64,000 nucleotides of DNA from Candidatus Paralachnospira avium (lineage in GTDB: Bacteria > Bacillota > Clostridia > Lachnospirales > Lachnospiraceae). Below, in pieces: positions 1 through 9,831 of the stretch (position 1 is the stretch's first letter; each line of letters begins with the position of its first letter). The notes below the pieces were generated by a model that saw only the letters and a program-made list of their open reading frames with translations, was not told the DNA's origin and did not search any database. The DNA lies in contig CAJFUL010000078.1 of assembly GCA_904420245.1 (NCBI GenBank), positions 1 to 64,000 of the forward strand. Reading direction: 5' to 3'. A program made the translations under genes and the position numbers.

Positions 1-106
1 ATAAATGAGACGAAGATTTTACCCTCTAAAAGACAAAAAGAGACTGCCGCACCTATGATTTACTAATCATTGATGCAACAGCCCCTTCTCAATATATACA
101 GGATCA

Positions 107-1930
107 TCAAAATCCCTTCCAATAGCGGAATATGAGTCTCCGGACCGGTCCCATCTTTTTCTCCAGCTCTCCGGCGCATTGGAAATAGATGCTCACCACC
201 GCCGCCTCCTCCTCTTCCGTCGCCGGAGACGGGCCGAAGGCGGCGGCGTTTACGATCTCCTGGACCATCCGGATCCTGCCGGGACTGACGCCGGGAAGCT
301 CCCCGGAAAGCGCCCCGGCGAAGTCCTTTTCCGTCCCGTCCCATCCCTCCAGGCAGCCGCCGAAGTGGAGCATCCGGATCCACCTGGCAAAGACGGCCCT
401 GCATCCGGCCCGCATAAGCCTGTCTCTCCTCCGCAGGCGGCGGCAGCCGAAAAAGAAGGGGAGCAGGAGAAGGGTATAGACCAGGCAGGCCGCCAGGACC
501 CATAAAGCCTCCCGGCTCACGCTCCAGTCCAGGGACAGCTGGAACCCGTCCCACTGGTCTTCCTGGACTGTCCCGGCTGTCCCGCTGGCCGCGGGCAGCT
601 CCAGATCCAGCCCCGCCAGGATCCCGTCCATACTGGAACTGTCATAGCCCGGAAAAGAGGCCGTCATGGACCCGTCGGCGGCAGGCGTCACCTCCACCGG
701 CGTCCAGCCGTACTCCGGCAGAAAGATCTCCACCCAGGCATGGGCAGACTCATCGGTCACCTCCGCCGCCCACCGCCCGTTGTCCGTCTGTTCAAAAGCC
801 GACGGCTCCACCCGGTATCCGGAAACGTACCTAGCCGGAATCCCGTACATTCTGTACATCAGCGCGGCCGCGGCCGCGTAGTGCTGGCAGTATCCCTGTC
901 CGCTCTCAAAGAGAAAATACTCCACGACGTCCTCATTGACCGGCGCCCATCCCGGCGTGAGCGTGTAGGAAGCCCTGGAGCTCAAGGTATATAAGATGAA
1001 GCTGGTGATCTCATCCAGTCCCTCCAGAGGATTCTCCTCCACCAGGGCCGCCAGTCTGGGAAGCTGCTCCCGCGGCACCTGGGTATAGACCTCCCGCACC
1101 ACTTCCTCATATCCGTCCCGCAGCTCCCGGTACCAGGTCCCCGCCTCTCCCATAAAGTCCAGAAGCCCCCAGTCGATCTGCATATCCTCCTGTTCAAAAT
1201 ATTCATATCCGTATCCATTGGCCGGGATATTCCTGCGGTAGAGCAGCCACTGATTCTGGTGCGAGGCGTAGTAGGGGATATAGAGCGTGTCGTAGCTGCT
1301 GTCCGCATTGCGGATCATCACCCACCTGGACTGCTGTTCCTCTTCCGGATCCGCCTCCGCCAGACTGGTCTCGTTCATGATGAAATACATCTGCTCATAC
1401 ATCCAGATCATCCAGGAGCGCCACTCTTCCCAGTGATAGCGCGCGGCCACCAAGTCGATATCCGCTTCCTCATCTGCCTCTTCCCAGTTATTTCCCAGAT
1501 ATTCTCCTCCCACGAACCCTTTCAGATACAGATCCTCCGTGGGCCGGTCCCATTCCGTCAGATAAAGCTGTACTTCTCCGGTCCGGTAATTGTTCCCCCG
1601 GCTGACCGTTCCCCCTGATTCCGTATCGTCCGCCTGCCCGGAGAGCCGGTCAAAGAGCCGATAGATGCTCCCCTCCGCCTGATACACCATCTGGTAAAAA
1701 GCCGACGGACGGACCGAAACCAGCACAAAAGCCAGGGAAAAGGACAAAAAGACCGCTGCCCCGGCCCAAAGACTGTTTTCCCTTCCGCCGGCCTCCGGTC
1801 TGGATCTCCAGAAGACCCACAGGACAATATGGACCAGGGCCAGGAGCACGAAAGCCAGGATGCCCAGACGTCTCCCAAACAGCACTCCCGCCAGGAGCGC
1901 TGCGATCTCCAGCAAATATAACAGCCCCAT
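107..1930 (-). CDS. Membrane-anchored transglutaminase-like (TgpA-type) protein
   Basis: N-terminal TM helices, transglutaminase core motif GQGYCQHYAAAAALMYRMYGIPARYVSGYRV, downstream of MoxR and DUF58 genes. Confidence 0.9.
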   Translation of the reverse strand: MGLLYLLEIAALLAGVLFGRRLGILAFVLLALVHIVLWVFWRSRPEAGGRENSLWAGAAVFLSFSLAFVLVSVRPSAFYQMVYQAEGSIYRLFDRLSGQADDTESGGTVSRGNNYRTGEVQLYLTEWDRPTEDLYLKGFVGGEYLGNNWEEADEEADIDLVAARYHWEEWRSWMIWMYEQMYFIMNETSLAEADPEEEQQSRWVMIRNADSSYDTLYIPYYASHQNQWLLYRRNIPANGYGYEYFEQEDMQIDWGLLDFMGEAGTWYRELRDGYEEVVREVYTQVPREQLPRLAALVEENPLEGLDEITSFILYTLSSRASYTLTPGWAPVNEDVVEYFLFESGQGYCQHYAAAAALMYRMYGIPARYVSGYRVEPSAFEQTDNGRWAAEVTDESAHAWVEIFLPEYGWTPVEVTPAADGSMTASFPGYDSSSMDGILAGLDLELPAASGTAGTVQEDQWDGFQLSLDWSVSREALWVLAACLVYTLLLLPFFFGCRRLRRRDRLMRAGCRAVFARWIRMLHFGGCLEGWDGTEKDFAGALSGELPGVSPGRIRMVQEIVNAAAFGPSPATEEEEAAVVSIYFQCAGELEKKMGPVRRLIFRYWKGF

Positions 1931-1945
1931 ATCCGCCTCCTTATG

Positions 1946-2989
1946 TTATGAAATGACAACGACTCCCGTCTCCAGCTCCTGCTCCCAGTCCTCCCGCGAA
2001 AACAGGAAGACAAGGCGTCCGTTGAAATACAGGCTCATATCCTTTCCCAGAAAAAAATCCTCTTCCGGCTCCGCAGCGTTCCGGGGACAGCCCTCCAAAA
2101 GGTCCCGGTACAGCCTCCAGAAAAGCTCTTTCCTGTGATCCCTCTCTGTGACCTCCGCCTGCCGTCTTCGGTCCTCTCCATCCGTCCAGCATACCCGGAG
2201 ACGGAGCCCGCAGGCCAAAAGTCCCAAAAGCAGGGCCGACAGCGTCTCAAAATAGCGGTCCCTCTCCTCTCCCGGCCCTTCCCCAAGGCCCGAAAGATCC
2301 AAAAGCACCTTCCGGAAGGGCTCCGGCCTGTCCTCATACTCCTTCAGGAGAAGCTGGTCTGCCCTTGCGCTCAGCTTCCAGTGGATATGGCGCAGGGGAT
2401 CTCCGTCCCGGTACTCCCGGATCTGCCGCACCTCCTCCAGGTTCGTTCCCCGGCGGGACAGAAACGCCTCCGTTTCCTCCTGCCGCTGTCCGGAGGACGG
2501 ATCCCCGAGAAGGATCTTAAGGCTCTTCTCTCCGGGAAAGACCACTGTCCTCATGGCCGCCGCCGTTTTCTTCTTCACCGGCCAGACCGGCACGGCCGGA
2601 TACAGATACAGCTTCCGGATCTGCAGCTTGGCAAAGCCGCAGTGGAGAGGCTTGAAGACAAAGGAGACTTGGCTCTCCCCCGGTTCCGCCAGACCGTAAA
2701 ACCGCTGTCCTTTCTGATCCCCGGCCCGCATCCGCAGCTGGAACCGCACCGGGATCCGGCTCCTGTTTTCCACCGTCACCCGGAAGCTGCCCGTTTCCTT
2801 CCGGAAGGCTTCTTCCGTTTCTCTGGAAAAAGAGACGGTCAGCCGCCTCCTGCAAAAATGGGCCTGGCACGCCATCAAAAAGAGCAGGAAAAGCTGCATG
2901 GCCGCCAGTATACAAAGGGGCAGATACCGGAACATGGCGGCTCCATAAAACAAAAAAAGCGTAAAAAGGAGAAAAGCAAACTTCCTCAT
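1946..2989 (-). CDS. DUF58 domain-containing protein
   Basis: VRQIREYRDGDPLRHIHWKLSARADQLLLKEYEDR motif; overlaps MoxR gene by 4 nt. Confidence 0.9.
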   Translation of the reverse strand: MRKFAFLLFTLFLFYGAAMFRYLPLCILAAMQLFLLFLMACQAHFCRRRLTVSFSRETEEAFRKETGSFRVTVENRSRIPVRFQLRMRAGDQKGQRFYGLAEPGESQVSFVFKPLHCGFAKLQIRKLYLYPAVPVWPVKKKTAAAMRTVVFPGEKSLKILLGDPSSGQRQEETEAFLSRRGTNLEEVRQIREYRDGDPLRHIHWKLSARADQLLLKEYEDRPEPFRKVLLDLSGLGEGPGEERDRYFETLSALLLGLLACGLRLRVCWTDGEDRRRQAEVTERDHRKELFWRLYRDLLEGCPRNAAEPEEDFFLGKDMSLYFNGRLVFLFSREDWEQELETGVVVIS

Positions 2990-3942
2990 CTGCTTTCCTC
3001 CCCCGGCGACGGTTTTTTGACCGTCTTCAAAATTCCCCTTATGATCTCTTCTTTGTCCAGGCCATCCATCCTGGCCGCCGCCGCGGCCGTCACCCGGTGG
3101 GAGATCACATAGGGAAACTGCTCTTCCACATCTCCCGGGACCACATAGTCCCTTCCGTCCAGCCAGGCCGCCGCCTTGGCCATCCCGGACAGAGCTATGG
3201 TGGCCCTGGGGCCGGCTCCCCGCTCCAGATACGGCTGCTCTCTGGTGGCCGTGACCAGTTCCAGCAGATAGCGTCCCACCGTCCTGCTGATATAGACTTC
3301 CCGCACCTCTTTCTGCAGCTTTAGCAGTTCCTTCCTGTCCAGCACAGTCTCCACCTGGTCCGCGTGATGACCGGCCCGGGCCGACAGAGCCAATTCCAGC
3401 TCGCTGTCAAAATCCGGATACCCGATGGAAAGAGAGATCATGAACCGGTCCACCTGGGCCTCCGGCAGAGGCTGTGTCCCCGCGTTTCCGTAAGGATTCT
3501 GAGTGGCCGCCACGAAAAAGGGGACCGGCAGCTCTCTGGTGACGCCGTCCACCGTGCAGCGCCTCTCCTCCATGACCTCCAGAAGAGCCGACTGGGTCTT
3601 GGGAGAAGTCCTGTTCAGCTCGTCCGCCAGCAGAAGGTTGCAGAAAACACTTCCCGGCTGATAAACGAACTTCTCCTCTTCCCTGCGGTAAACGGAAAAA
3701 CCGGTCAGGTCCGACGGCAGCACATCCGGCGTAAACTGCACCCGCCTGTAGTCCAGCCCCATGGCCCTGGAAAAAGCCAGGGCCAGCGTCGTCTTTCCGA
3801 CTCCGGGAATATCCTCCAGCAGGATATGGCCTCCGGCCAAAAACGCCAAAAACATTTCCCGTATCTTTTCATCCTTTCCCAGGATCACCTGACCGACCTG
3901 TTCCAGGACCTCCCACGCTTTATCCTGATGCAATGCCCTCAT
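2986..3942 (-). CDS. MoxR-family AAA+ ATPase
   Basis: Walker A DIPGVGKTTLALAFS, LLADELNRTSPKTQSALLEVMEER, AATQNP. Confidence 0.95.
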   Translation of the reverse strand: MRALHQDKAWEVLEQVGQVILGKDEKIREMFLAFLAGGHILLEDIPGVGKTTLALAFSRAMGLDYRRVQFTPDVLPSDLTGFSVYRREEEKFVYQPGSVFCNLLLADELNRTSPKTQSALLEVMEERRCTVDGVTRELPVPFFVAATQNPYGNAGTQPLPEAQVDRFMISLSIGYPDFDSELELALSARAGHHADQVETVLDRKELLKLQKEVREVYISRTVGRYLLELVTATREQPYLERGAGPRATIALSGMAKAAAWLDGRDYVVPGDVEEQFPYVISHRVTAAAAARMDGLDKEEIIRGILKTVKKPSPGEESR

Positions 3943-4068
3943 CCTCCTTTAAGTCTCTGTCCGGGCACAAAACTCCTCATTGTCCTCATTATAAAAAAAT
4001 CCCGGCCCATGCAGAAGTTCCTTTTTGTTTTCCTGTTATAATCCAACGGTTTACGCGTCCCATTCCGC

Positions 4069-4097
4069 TTGACGCAGTCTCTAAAATATGCTAGGAT
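4069..4097 (+). promoter_or_regulatory. Sigma-A-type promoter for MATE leader
   Basis: TTGACG-N17-TAGGAT (4069-4074, 4092-4097). Confidence 0.55.
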
Positions 4098-4100
4098 GAT

Positions 4101-4198
4101 ACTACTTGCCCGGAGGGCGAATCATTCGGCGGAAATGATAAGCTGGATAAAGGCACGGACTGAGATGTCTGTTCTTTATCCGGCTTTTCTTTTGTTTT
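4101..4198 (+). ncRNA. Structured 5' leader with intrinsic terminator; candidate guanidine-IV (mepA motif) riboswitch
   Basis: Two short stems (TTGCCC/GGGCGAA; ATCATT/AATGAT with CGGCGGA loop), then a long hairpin GCTGGATAAAG..ACGGAC/GTCTGT..CTTTATCCGGC and TTTTCTTTTGTTTT, upstream of a MATE gene. Confidence 0.55.
4142..4198 (+). terminator. Leader intrinsic terminator upstream of MATE gene
   Basis: 11-bp stem plus inner 6-bp stem followed by U-rich tract. Confidence 0.75.
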
Positions 4199-4239
4199 GC
4201 GCTGCCTGGAGCTATCCCATATAAAGGAGGAAACAAAAA

Positions 4240-5583
4240 ATGGATCTGTTGAACGGCAAGATCAAAACTCTCTACTTCAAATATCTGGCCGCGGCCTTTG
4301 GAAGCGCCCTGATCACTTCCATCTATTCCATCGTAGATATGGCCATGGTGGGCCAGTACCACGGTCCCGACGGCGCCGCGGCCCTGGCCGTGGTGGCGCC
4401 CATCTGGAACATCATCTACAGCCTGGGACTCCTAATGGGGATCGGCGGTTCCGTCCTCTTCAGCACCATCCGCGGAAGGGCCGGCGGCCAGGAAAAAAGA
4501 TCCAACGAATACTTCACGGCCTCCATCATCGGCTCTGTGGTCCTGGCTCTGGCAGCCTGGATCGTGATCGCGGTCTTTGACAGACAGCTGCTCACATTCT
4601 TCGGAGCCGGCGAAGAGACCCTCTCCCTGGCCAGAGAATACGTCCGTCCCATTAAATTCGTGGTCCCCTGCTTCCTGTTCACCCAGACCCTGGCGGCCTA
4701 CCTGCGCAACGACGGACATCCCGGCCTCGCCACGGCAGGAGTTCTGGCGGGAGGGATCTTCAATATCTTCGGCGACTATTTCTTTGTCTTTACCTGCGAT
4801 ATGGGCGCCTTCGGCGCCGGACTGGCCACGGCCGTGGGCTCTGTCATCTCCATATTGGTGATGCTGTCCCACTTTTTCACCAAGAAGAACACCCTGCGCC
4901 TGGTCCGCCCCTCCGGCCTCCTCGGAAAACTGAGGGAAATCTCCGTAACGGGCTTTTCCACCTTTTTCATCGACATCGCCATGGGCATCCTGACGATCCT
5001 GTTCAACCGGCAGATCATGGCCTGCCTGGGAACAAACGCCCTCTCCGTGTACGGCGTCATCGTCAATATCAGTACCTTCGTGCAGTGCTGCGCCTACAGC
5101 GTCGGCCAGGCCTCCCAGCCCATCTTCTCCACCAACTTCGGAGCGGGAAACGCGGGACGCATCCGCCGTACCCTGCAGTACGCCCTGGCCACCACGGCCT
5201 TTTTCGGCATTGTCTGGACCGTCCTGTGCCTGGCGGCTCCCAATGCCTTCATCCATATTTTTATGAGCCCTACGGAAGCAGTGCTGGAGATCGCTCCGGG
5301 CATCATCCGGTGCTACGGACTCTCCTTCCTGCTGCTTCCTCTCAATATTTTTTCTACCTATTATTTCCAGTCCATCATGAAGCCTCAGGCTGCCTTCATA
5401 GTCTCCATCTCCAGAGGACTTGTGATCAGCGGGCTTTTGATCCTCCTGCTCCCGGCAGCCGCCGGGGCTGGCTTCATCTGGCTGGCAATGCCCCTCACAG
5501 AACTTATCACGGCAGTCTATGTCGTATGCGCCGTCACGCGCTACACAAAACGGCTGCCCCAGCGAAAGGAAGGTGCTTTATGA
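4240..5583 (+). CDS. MATE family efflux transporter (MepA-like)
   Basis: 447-aa 12-TM protein; PLFKYLAAAFGSALITSIYSIVDMAMVGQYHG-like N-terminus typical of MepA/NorM MATE proteins. Confidence 0.9.
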   Translation: MDLLNGKIKTLYFKYLAAAFGSALITSIYSIVDMAMVGQYHGPDGAAALAVVAPIWNIIYSLGLLMGIGGSVLFSTIRGRAGGQEKRSNEYFTASIIGSVVLALAAWIVIAVFDRQLLTFFGAGEETLSLAREYVRPIKFVVPCFLFTQTLAAYLRNDGHPGLATAGVLAGGIFNIFGDYFFVFTCDMGAFGAGLATAVGSVISILVMLSHFFTKKNTLRLVRPSGLLGKLREISVTGFSTFFIDIAMGILTILFNRQIMACLGTNALSVYGVIVNISTFVQCCAYSVGQASQPIFSTNFGAGNAGRIRRTLQYALATTAFFGIVWTVLCLAAPNAFIHIFMSPTEAVLEIAPGIIRCYGLSFLLLPLNIFSTYYFQSIMKPQAAFIVSISRGLVISGLLILLLPAAAGAGFIWLAMPLTELITAVYVVCAVTRYTKRLPQRKEGAL

Positions 5584-6188
5584 ATCAGATCATCACCATC
5601 GGACGGGAATTCGGAAGCGGCGGACGTGAACTGGGCCGCCGTCTGGCAGAGACTCTGGGCTTTGCCTACTATGACCAGGAGATCGTCGGAGAGATCTCCA
5701 GACGGACTGCCCTGTCCCAGCAGTATGTGCGGGCAGTGGTGGAGCATCAGTCCGCCTTTTCCTTCCCCATCCACATCGGACGCAGCTTCTATATGCCGGT
5801 GAATCCGGCCTTTGAGCAGACCATGGCCGTGTACCGGGAGGAAGCCCGCATCCTCACGGAGATGGCCGATCAGTCAGACTGCGTCATCGTAGGCCGCTGC
5901 GCCGACTATGTCCTGAGGGACCGCCGTCCGCTCCGCCTCTTTGTCTACGCGAACATGGAGAGCAAGCTGCGCCGCTGCCGGGAAAAAGGGCCCGCGGCAG
6001 AATCCCTCACGGACAAGGAGCTGCGGCAGAAGATCCTGGGCATCGACAAAAAACGGGCCAAATACTATGAATTCTACACAGGACGCCCCTGGGCCGACAA
6101 GCTGAATTTCGACCTGTGCATCAACACCACGGAGACCGTCATCAAGGAGATGGTGCCGGCCGTCGCGAAATTCCTGCAAGCCCGGTAA
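5580..6188 (+). CDS. Cytidylate kinase-like family protein
   Basis: MNQIITIGREFGSGGRELGRRLAE P-loop; ATGA overlap with MATE stop. Confidence 0.85.
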   Translation: MNQIITIGREFGSGGRELGRRLAETLGFAYYDQEIVGEISRRTALSQQYVRAVVEHQSAFSFPIHIGRSFYMPVNPAFEQTMAVYREEARILTEMADQSDCVIVGRCADYVLRDRRPLRLFVYANMESKLRRCREKGPAAESLTDKELRQKILGIDKKRAKYYEFYTGRPWADKLNFDLCINTTETVIKEMVPAVAKFLQAR

Positions 6189-6276
6189 CTTCCGCGCGGT
6201 CCCCGCGCCCTTCATGAAACAAAATACAGCCGGAGTCCGGCAGCCTCTTATCCGGCCTGCCGCCTCCGGCTGTTCT

Positions 6277-6657
6277 TCATTCCTGCCCCGACAGCTCCTC
6301 CGCCAGCTTTAAGATCTGCGGCGCCAGCCGTTCTCGCTCTTTCCTGGTGATCCGCAGATACAGCGGATAAGCGGCGGCCACCGCCGCAATGCCCGCCAGG
6401 CCGATGACGATGCCCGGGATGAACAGAGCACCCATCCAGACCATGGTGCAGCACATTCCCACACCCAGCAGCAGACAGCCGATGACGCCCACGGTCACAG
6501 CCGTCACCGTTCCTTTCTTTGTGGCGCTCTGATCCAGGCGGCGCAGCTGCTCCATCTTATCCTCTTCCTTGGGAAGATACTTCTCCCTGATACTCCGGAT
6601 CTCTTCCTGCCGGCTGGCAGAATACGTGTAAGTAAATCTAGGATTATCCTTTTCCAT
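6277..6657 (-). CDS. Small membrane protein, GVGMC.MVW motif family
   Basis: Two TM segments; similar to 9368..9772. Confidence 0.65.
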   Translation of the reverse strand: MEKDNPRFTYTYSASRQEEIRSIREKYLPKEEDKMEQLRRLDQSATKKGTVTAVTVGVIGCLLLGVGMCCTMVWMGALFIPGIVIGLAGIAAVAAAYPLYLRITRKERERLAPQILKLAEELSGQE

Positions 6658-7549
6658 CTTGCTCTTTCCCTTCTGACTTTTCTTTTCTGAGCGCCTTTGT
6701 GGAGCGGACGATCATGAGGATCCCCGTCCCCACGATCAAAGCGCACACAGCTCCTCCGGTGGCCGCAGTCATGGCCTTCCGGAAAAACGGCCCCTCATCT
6801 CCCGCGGAGAACTGAGTCACCATGGCCGTCTCCAGCGACAGCATGGAGACCAGGGCCGAAGCCAGGCTCACCGCCAGGACAGCCGACATGGCCGGGCTGG
6901 CGCTTTTCCTGTACCGCACGATATTCACCACCGCCATGGCGACGGTATAAAAGGCGTACATGGCCATCACATAGATCAGAAATCCGCCGTAATGGAATGC
7001 CTGGTCCTTGCTCACCACCAGGACGATCACGCCCACCAGCGCCACATTCATGACGATCAGCAGGATGCCGCACAGCCTGCTGCGCCTCCACTCCGCCTCC
7101 CGGTCCTCTCCGAAACCACGGCTGTGGACGTACTTCGCCAGCGTAAACCGCATGACGGAGAGGACGATATAATAGACGGCCAGAGAGACAAACCAGGCTG
7201 ACCGGTAATAGATCCCGGAACCGGCATTGACCGCGGCGTAAAACAAGTTGATGACCAGGGATATATGGAGCGAAAAGCTCAGCTTAAAGGGCAGGTCGTT
7301 CCTGTAGCGGCTGATATACCGGTTCCCGGAGGCCCACTGGCTTCCCTTCTTCACCGCCCCGGAAACGGAAGCGCAGACCACGGTCAGCGAGTAGGCGGAG
7401 ACCACATAGGAGACATAGGCTGCCGGACTGTCCTCTCCTGCCCGCAGGAAGGTGTATGCCAGCAAGGCAGCCGCCAATGGCACGCTCAGCAGCACCACGG
7501 CCTTTCCCGGAAACAGCAGCTTATGCAGGATCTTTTTCCATCTTTTCAT
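6644..7549 (-). CDS. Multi-TM membrane protein of unknown function
   Basis: 301 aa, many hydrophobic segments, overlaps neighbours in the operon. Confidence 0.7.
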   Translation of the reverse strand: MKRWKKILHKLLFPGKAVVLLSVPLAAALLAYTFLRAGEDSPAAYVSYVVSAYSLTVVCASVSGAVKKGSQWASGNRYISRYRNDLPFKLSFSLHISLVINLFYAAVNAGSGIYYRSAWFVSLAVYYIVLSVMRFTLAKYVHSRGFGEDREAEWRRSRLCGILLIVMNVALVGVIVLVVSKDQAFHYGGFLIYVMAMYAFYTVAMAVVNIVRYRKSASPAMSAVLAVSLASALVSMLSLETAMVTQFSAGDEGPFFRKAMTAATGGAVCALIVGTGILMIVRSTKALRKEKSEGKEQDGKG

Positions 7550-8624
7550 CTCGCACTCTCCTGAGCTTCACCGTAAAGCTGCTGCCTTCTCCCACCTGAC
7601 TGACCACGGAGATCTCTCCGCCCACGATGTCCATGACCCTCTTCACAAGAGCCAGCCCCAGGCCGTTCCCCTGGGAGGCGTGGGAAGTATCTCCCTGATA
7701 AAACCTCTCAAATATATGCCGTCCGGCCTCCGGAGGGATCCCGCAGCCCGTATCGGACACCTGGACAATGGCATAGTCCCCGTCTCCCTTCAGGGACAGA
7801 GAGATCCTGCCCCCCGGTCCGGTAAATTTGACCGCGTTGGAAAACAAGTTGTTCCAGACAAGAGAGAGCAGTTCTTCGTCCGCCTCCGCCAGGATGCCTT
7901 CCTCGATGTCCGTATCGATCTCCAGCTCTTTTTCTTCCCACGCCGTCTCAAAGGACAGAAGGCAGCCGCACAGCTGCTCTCCCAGATCATAGACATGGGA
8001 ATCCGGATAGATCTGCTGGTTCTCCAGCTTGTTCAGCCTCAGGATATTGGTGATCAGATCCGCCAGGCGGCGGGAAGTCTCCGTGACGGCTCCGGCATAT
8101 TCCAGCCTCTTTTCCTCCGGAAGATCCTTCTGCTGGAGCATGGTCCCGTAATTGTGGATCACCGCCAGAGGCGTCTTCAGCTCATGGGACACGTTGGCGA
8201 TGAAATCCGTCCGCAGCGTCTCCGTCCCCGACAGCTCCTCCGCCATCCTGTTGAAATAATCCGCGATGACGTCGAAGCCGCTCATGTATTCCATCCCATG
8301 GAGGGGAGGTACCCTCACGGAAAAATCTCCCTTCATGATCCGCTCCGCCGCCTTTGTGATCTTCTTCACCGGCCTGTCCACCATAAACTTCCTGCGGATG
8401 CCGTCGATCACCGTACACAGGAGCGTCAAGAGCAGTACATTCAAAAACGTGACCTTGGCAGCTTCTTCTATGTGCTCCTGCCGCAGGCTCATCCCCATGG
8501 ACTCCGCCATGGTATTGAGGAACAGGAGCATGCAGCAGCTGATGACGAAAGCCATCAGCAGGAAAAAAATGATGTACTGCCTCAGAGAAAACAGCCGTCT
8601 CCTGGTCTTTTCGCCTCCGTTCAT
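7521..8624 (-). CDS. Sensor histidine kinase
   Basis: HAMP-like region, FIANVSHELKTPLAVI H-box, DTGCGIPPE, GNGLGLALVKRV. Confidence 0.95.
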   Translation of the reverse strand: MNGGEKTRRRLFSLRQYIIFFLLMAFVISCCMLLFLNTMAESMGMSLRQEHIEEAAKVTFLNVLLLTLLCTVIDGIRRKFMVDRPVKKITKAAERIMKGDFSVRVPPLHGMEYMSGFDVIADYFNRMAEELSGTETLRTDFIANVSHELKTPLAVIHNYGTMLQQKDLPEEKRLEYAGAVTETSRRLADLITNILRLNKLENQQIYPDSHVYDLGEQLCGCLLSFETAWEEKELEIDTDIEEGILAEADEELLSLVWNNLFSNAVKFTGPGGRISLSLKGDGDYAIVQVSDTGCGIPPEAGRHIFERFYQGDTSHASQGNGLGLALVKRVMDIVGGEISVVSQVGEGSSFTVKLRRVRDEKMEKDPA

Positions 8625-9295
8625 TTCAGCACCGCCTTATAGCCCAGCCCGTGGACCGTCACGATCTCAAAATCCCGGCAGCCGGAGAACTTATCCCGCA
8701 GCTTCGTCATATACACATCCACCGTCCTGGGGCCGGAAGAGGAGCCGCTGTCCCAGAATTCATCCATCAGCTGGGAGCGGGTGAAGGTCTTCTTCGGGTA
8801 GGACAAAAGCTTATAGATCAGATTGAACTCCCGCACCGTCAGAGGGACTTCTTCCTCACCCAGATACGCCGTATGCTCCTCCGCGTCCAGCGTCAGTTCT
8901 CCTATGACCAGCCTCTTGGCGGCGGCGATCTTCGCCCGCCGCATGAGCGCCTCGATCCGCAGCAGCAGCTCTTCCAGATCCACCGGCTTTACCATATAGT
9001 CGTCGATCCCCGCCTTGAATCCGCGGCGCTTCGACGCGAAATCGTCTCTGGCCGTCATGAAGAGGATGGGGATCTCCCGATCCAGCTCCCGGATGTTCTC
9101 CGCCAGCTCAAAGCCGTCGATACCCGGCATCATGATATCGGAAATGACAAGATCGAACAGCGTGCCTCCGTACATGGCATCGTAGGCTTCCCCGGCGCTC
9201 AGGCACCCTTCCGCCTCATATCCGTTCTGGTTCAGGTAAGCGCATACCGTCTTGTTCAGTTCCCGGTCATCCTCCACTACCAATATCTTAAACAT
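8621..9295 (-). CDS. OmpR-family response regulator
   Basis: KILVVEDDRELN, LVISDIMMPGIDG, winged helix ending IVTVHGLGYKAV. Confidence 0.95.
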   Translation of the reverse strand: MFKILVVEDDRELNKTVCAYLNQNGYEAEGCLSAGEAYDAMYGGTLFDLVISDIMMPGIDGFELAENIRELDREIPILFMTARDDFASKRRGFKAGIDDYMVKPVDLEELLLRIEALMRRAKIAAAKRLVIGELTLDAEEHTAYLGEEEVPLTVREFNLIYKLLSYPKKTFTRSQLMDEFWDSGSSSGPRTVDVYMTKLRDKFSGCRDFEIVTVHGLGYKAVLK

Positions 9296-9367
9296 GAAAT
9301 GATCCCTCCCATGTTTATCATTGTAGCACAGAAATATTAAAGTTTTGTTTGTATTTTCGTTTTTTCC

Positions 9368-9772
9368 TTATCCTTTCAGACCCTTGACGGCGGGGATCAA
9401 TCCCAGCAGGGCTGCGATGCCGACGCTGCCCACAACGATCCCGGGGAGCATCATGCTCCACACCATGCTCATACACATCCCGACGCCCAGGATCACTGCG
9501 CCTGACACGCCAAGGAGCGTGATCCCCACAGTCCTCCTGCGGATCGAGATCGCCGGTTTTCCGTCCATCCTCCTGCGGATCAGCACCATGGCCAGCAGGA
9601 TGAGCATGCCGGCCGCTCCCACGGCGATACCGGGCACCACGACTCCCCATTCCGGCAGCAGCGCCATACACATCCCCAGCGCGAACAGAAGTCCTCCCGC
9701 CGCTCCCATGACCAGAGTGATCAGATCTTTTTTCTTCATATTCAACAGCCTCCATCCATTTGATGGATCCAA
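9368..9772 (-). CDS. Small membrane protein with two internal GMCM..PGI.VG repeats
   Basis: Internal duplication ALGMCMALLPEWGVVVPGIAVG / LGVGMCMSMVWSMMLPGIVVG. Confidence 0.65.
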   Translation of the reverse strand: MDPSNGWRLLNMKKKDLITLVMGAAGGLLFALGMCMALLPEWGVVVPGIAVGAAGMLILLAMVLIRRRMDGKPAISIRRRTVGITLLGVSGAVILGVGMCMSMVWSMMLPGIVVGSVGIAALLGLIPAVKGLKG

Positions 9773-9831
9773 TATAAGGCCGCTGTGTTTTGGAATTGCT
9801 GTTAAATTGTTTAAGAAATGTTAAATCCGTC

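Noticed and set aside
63-554. Many long ORFs antisense to or overlapping annotated genes in the ORF track
   Set aside because: GC-rich codon composition keeps alternative frames open; they show Arg/Pro/Gly/Ser-rich composition and no domain motifs, unlike the opposite-strand reading
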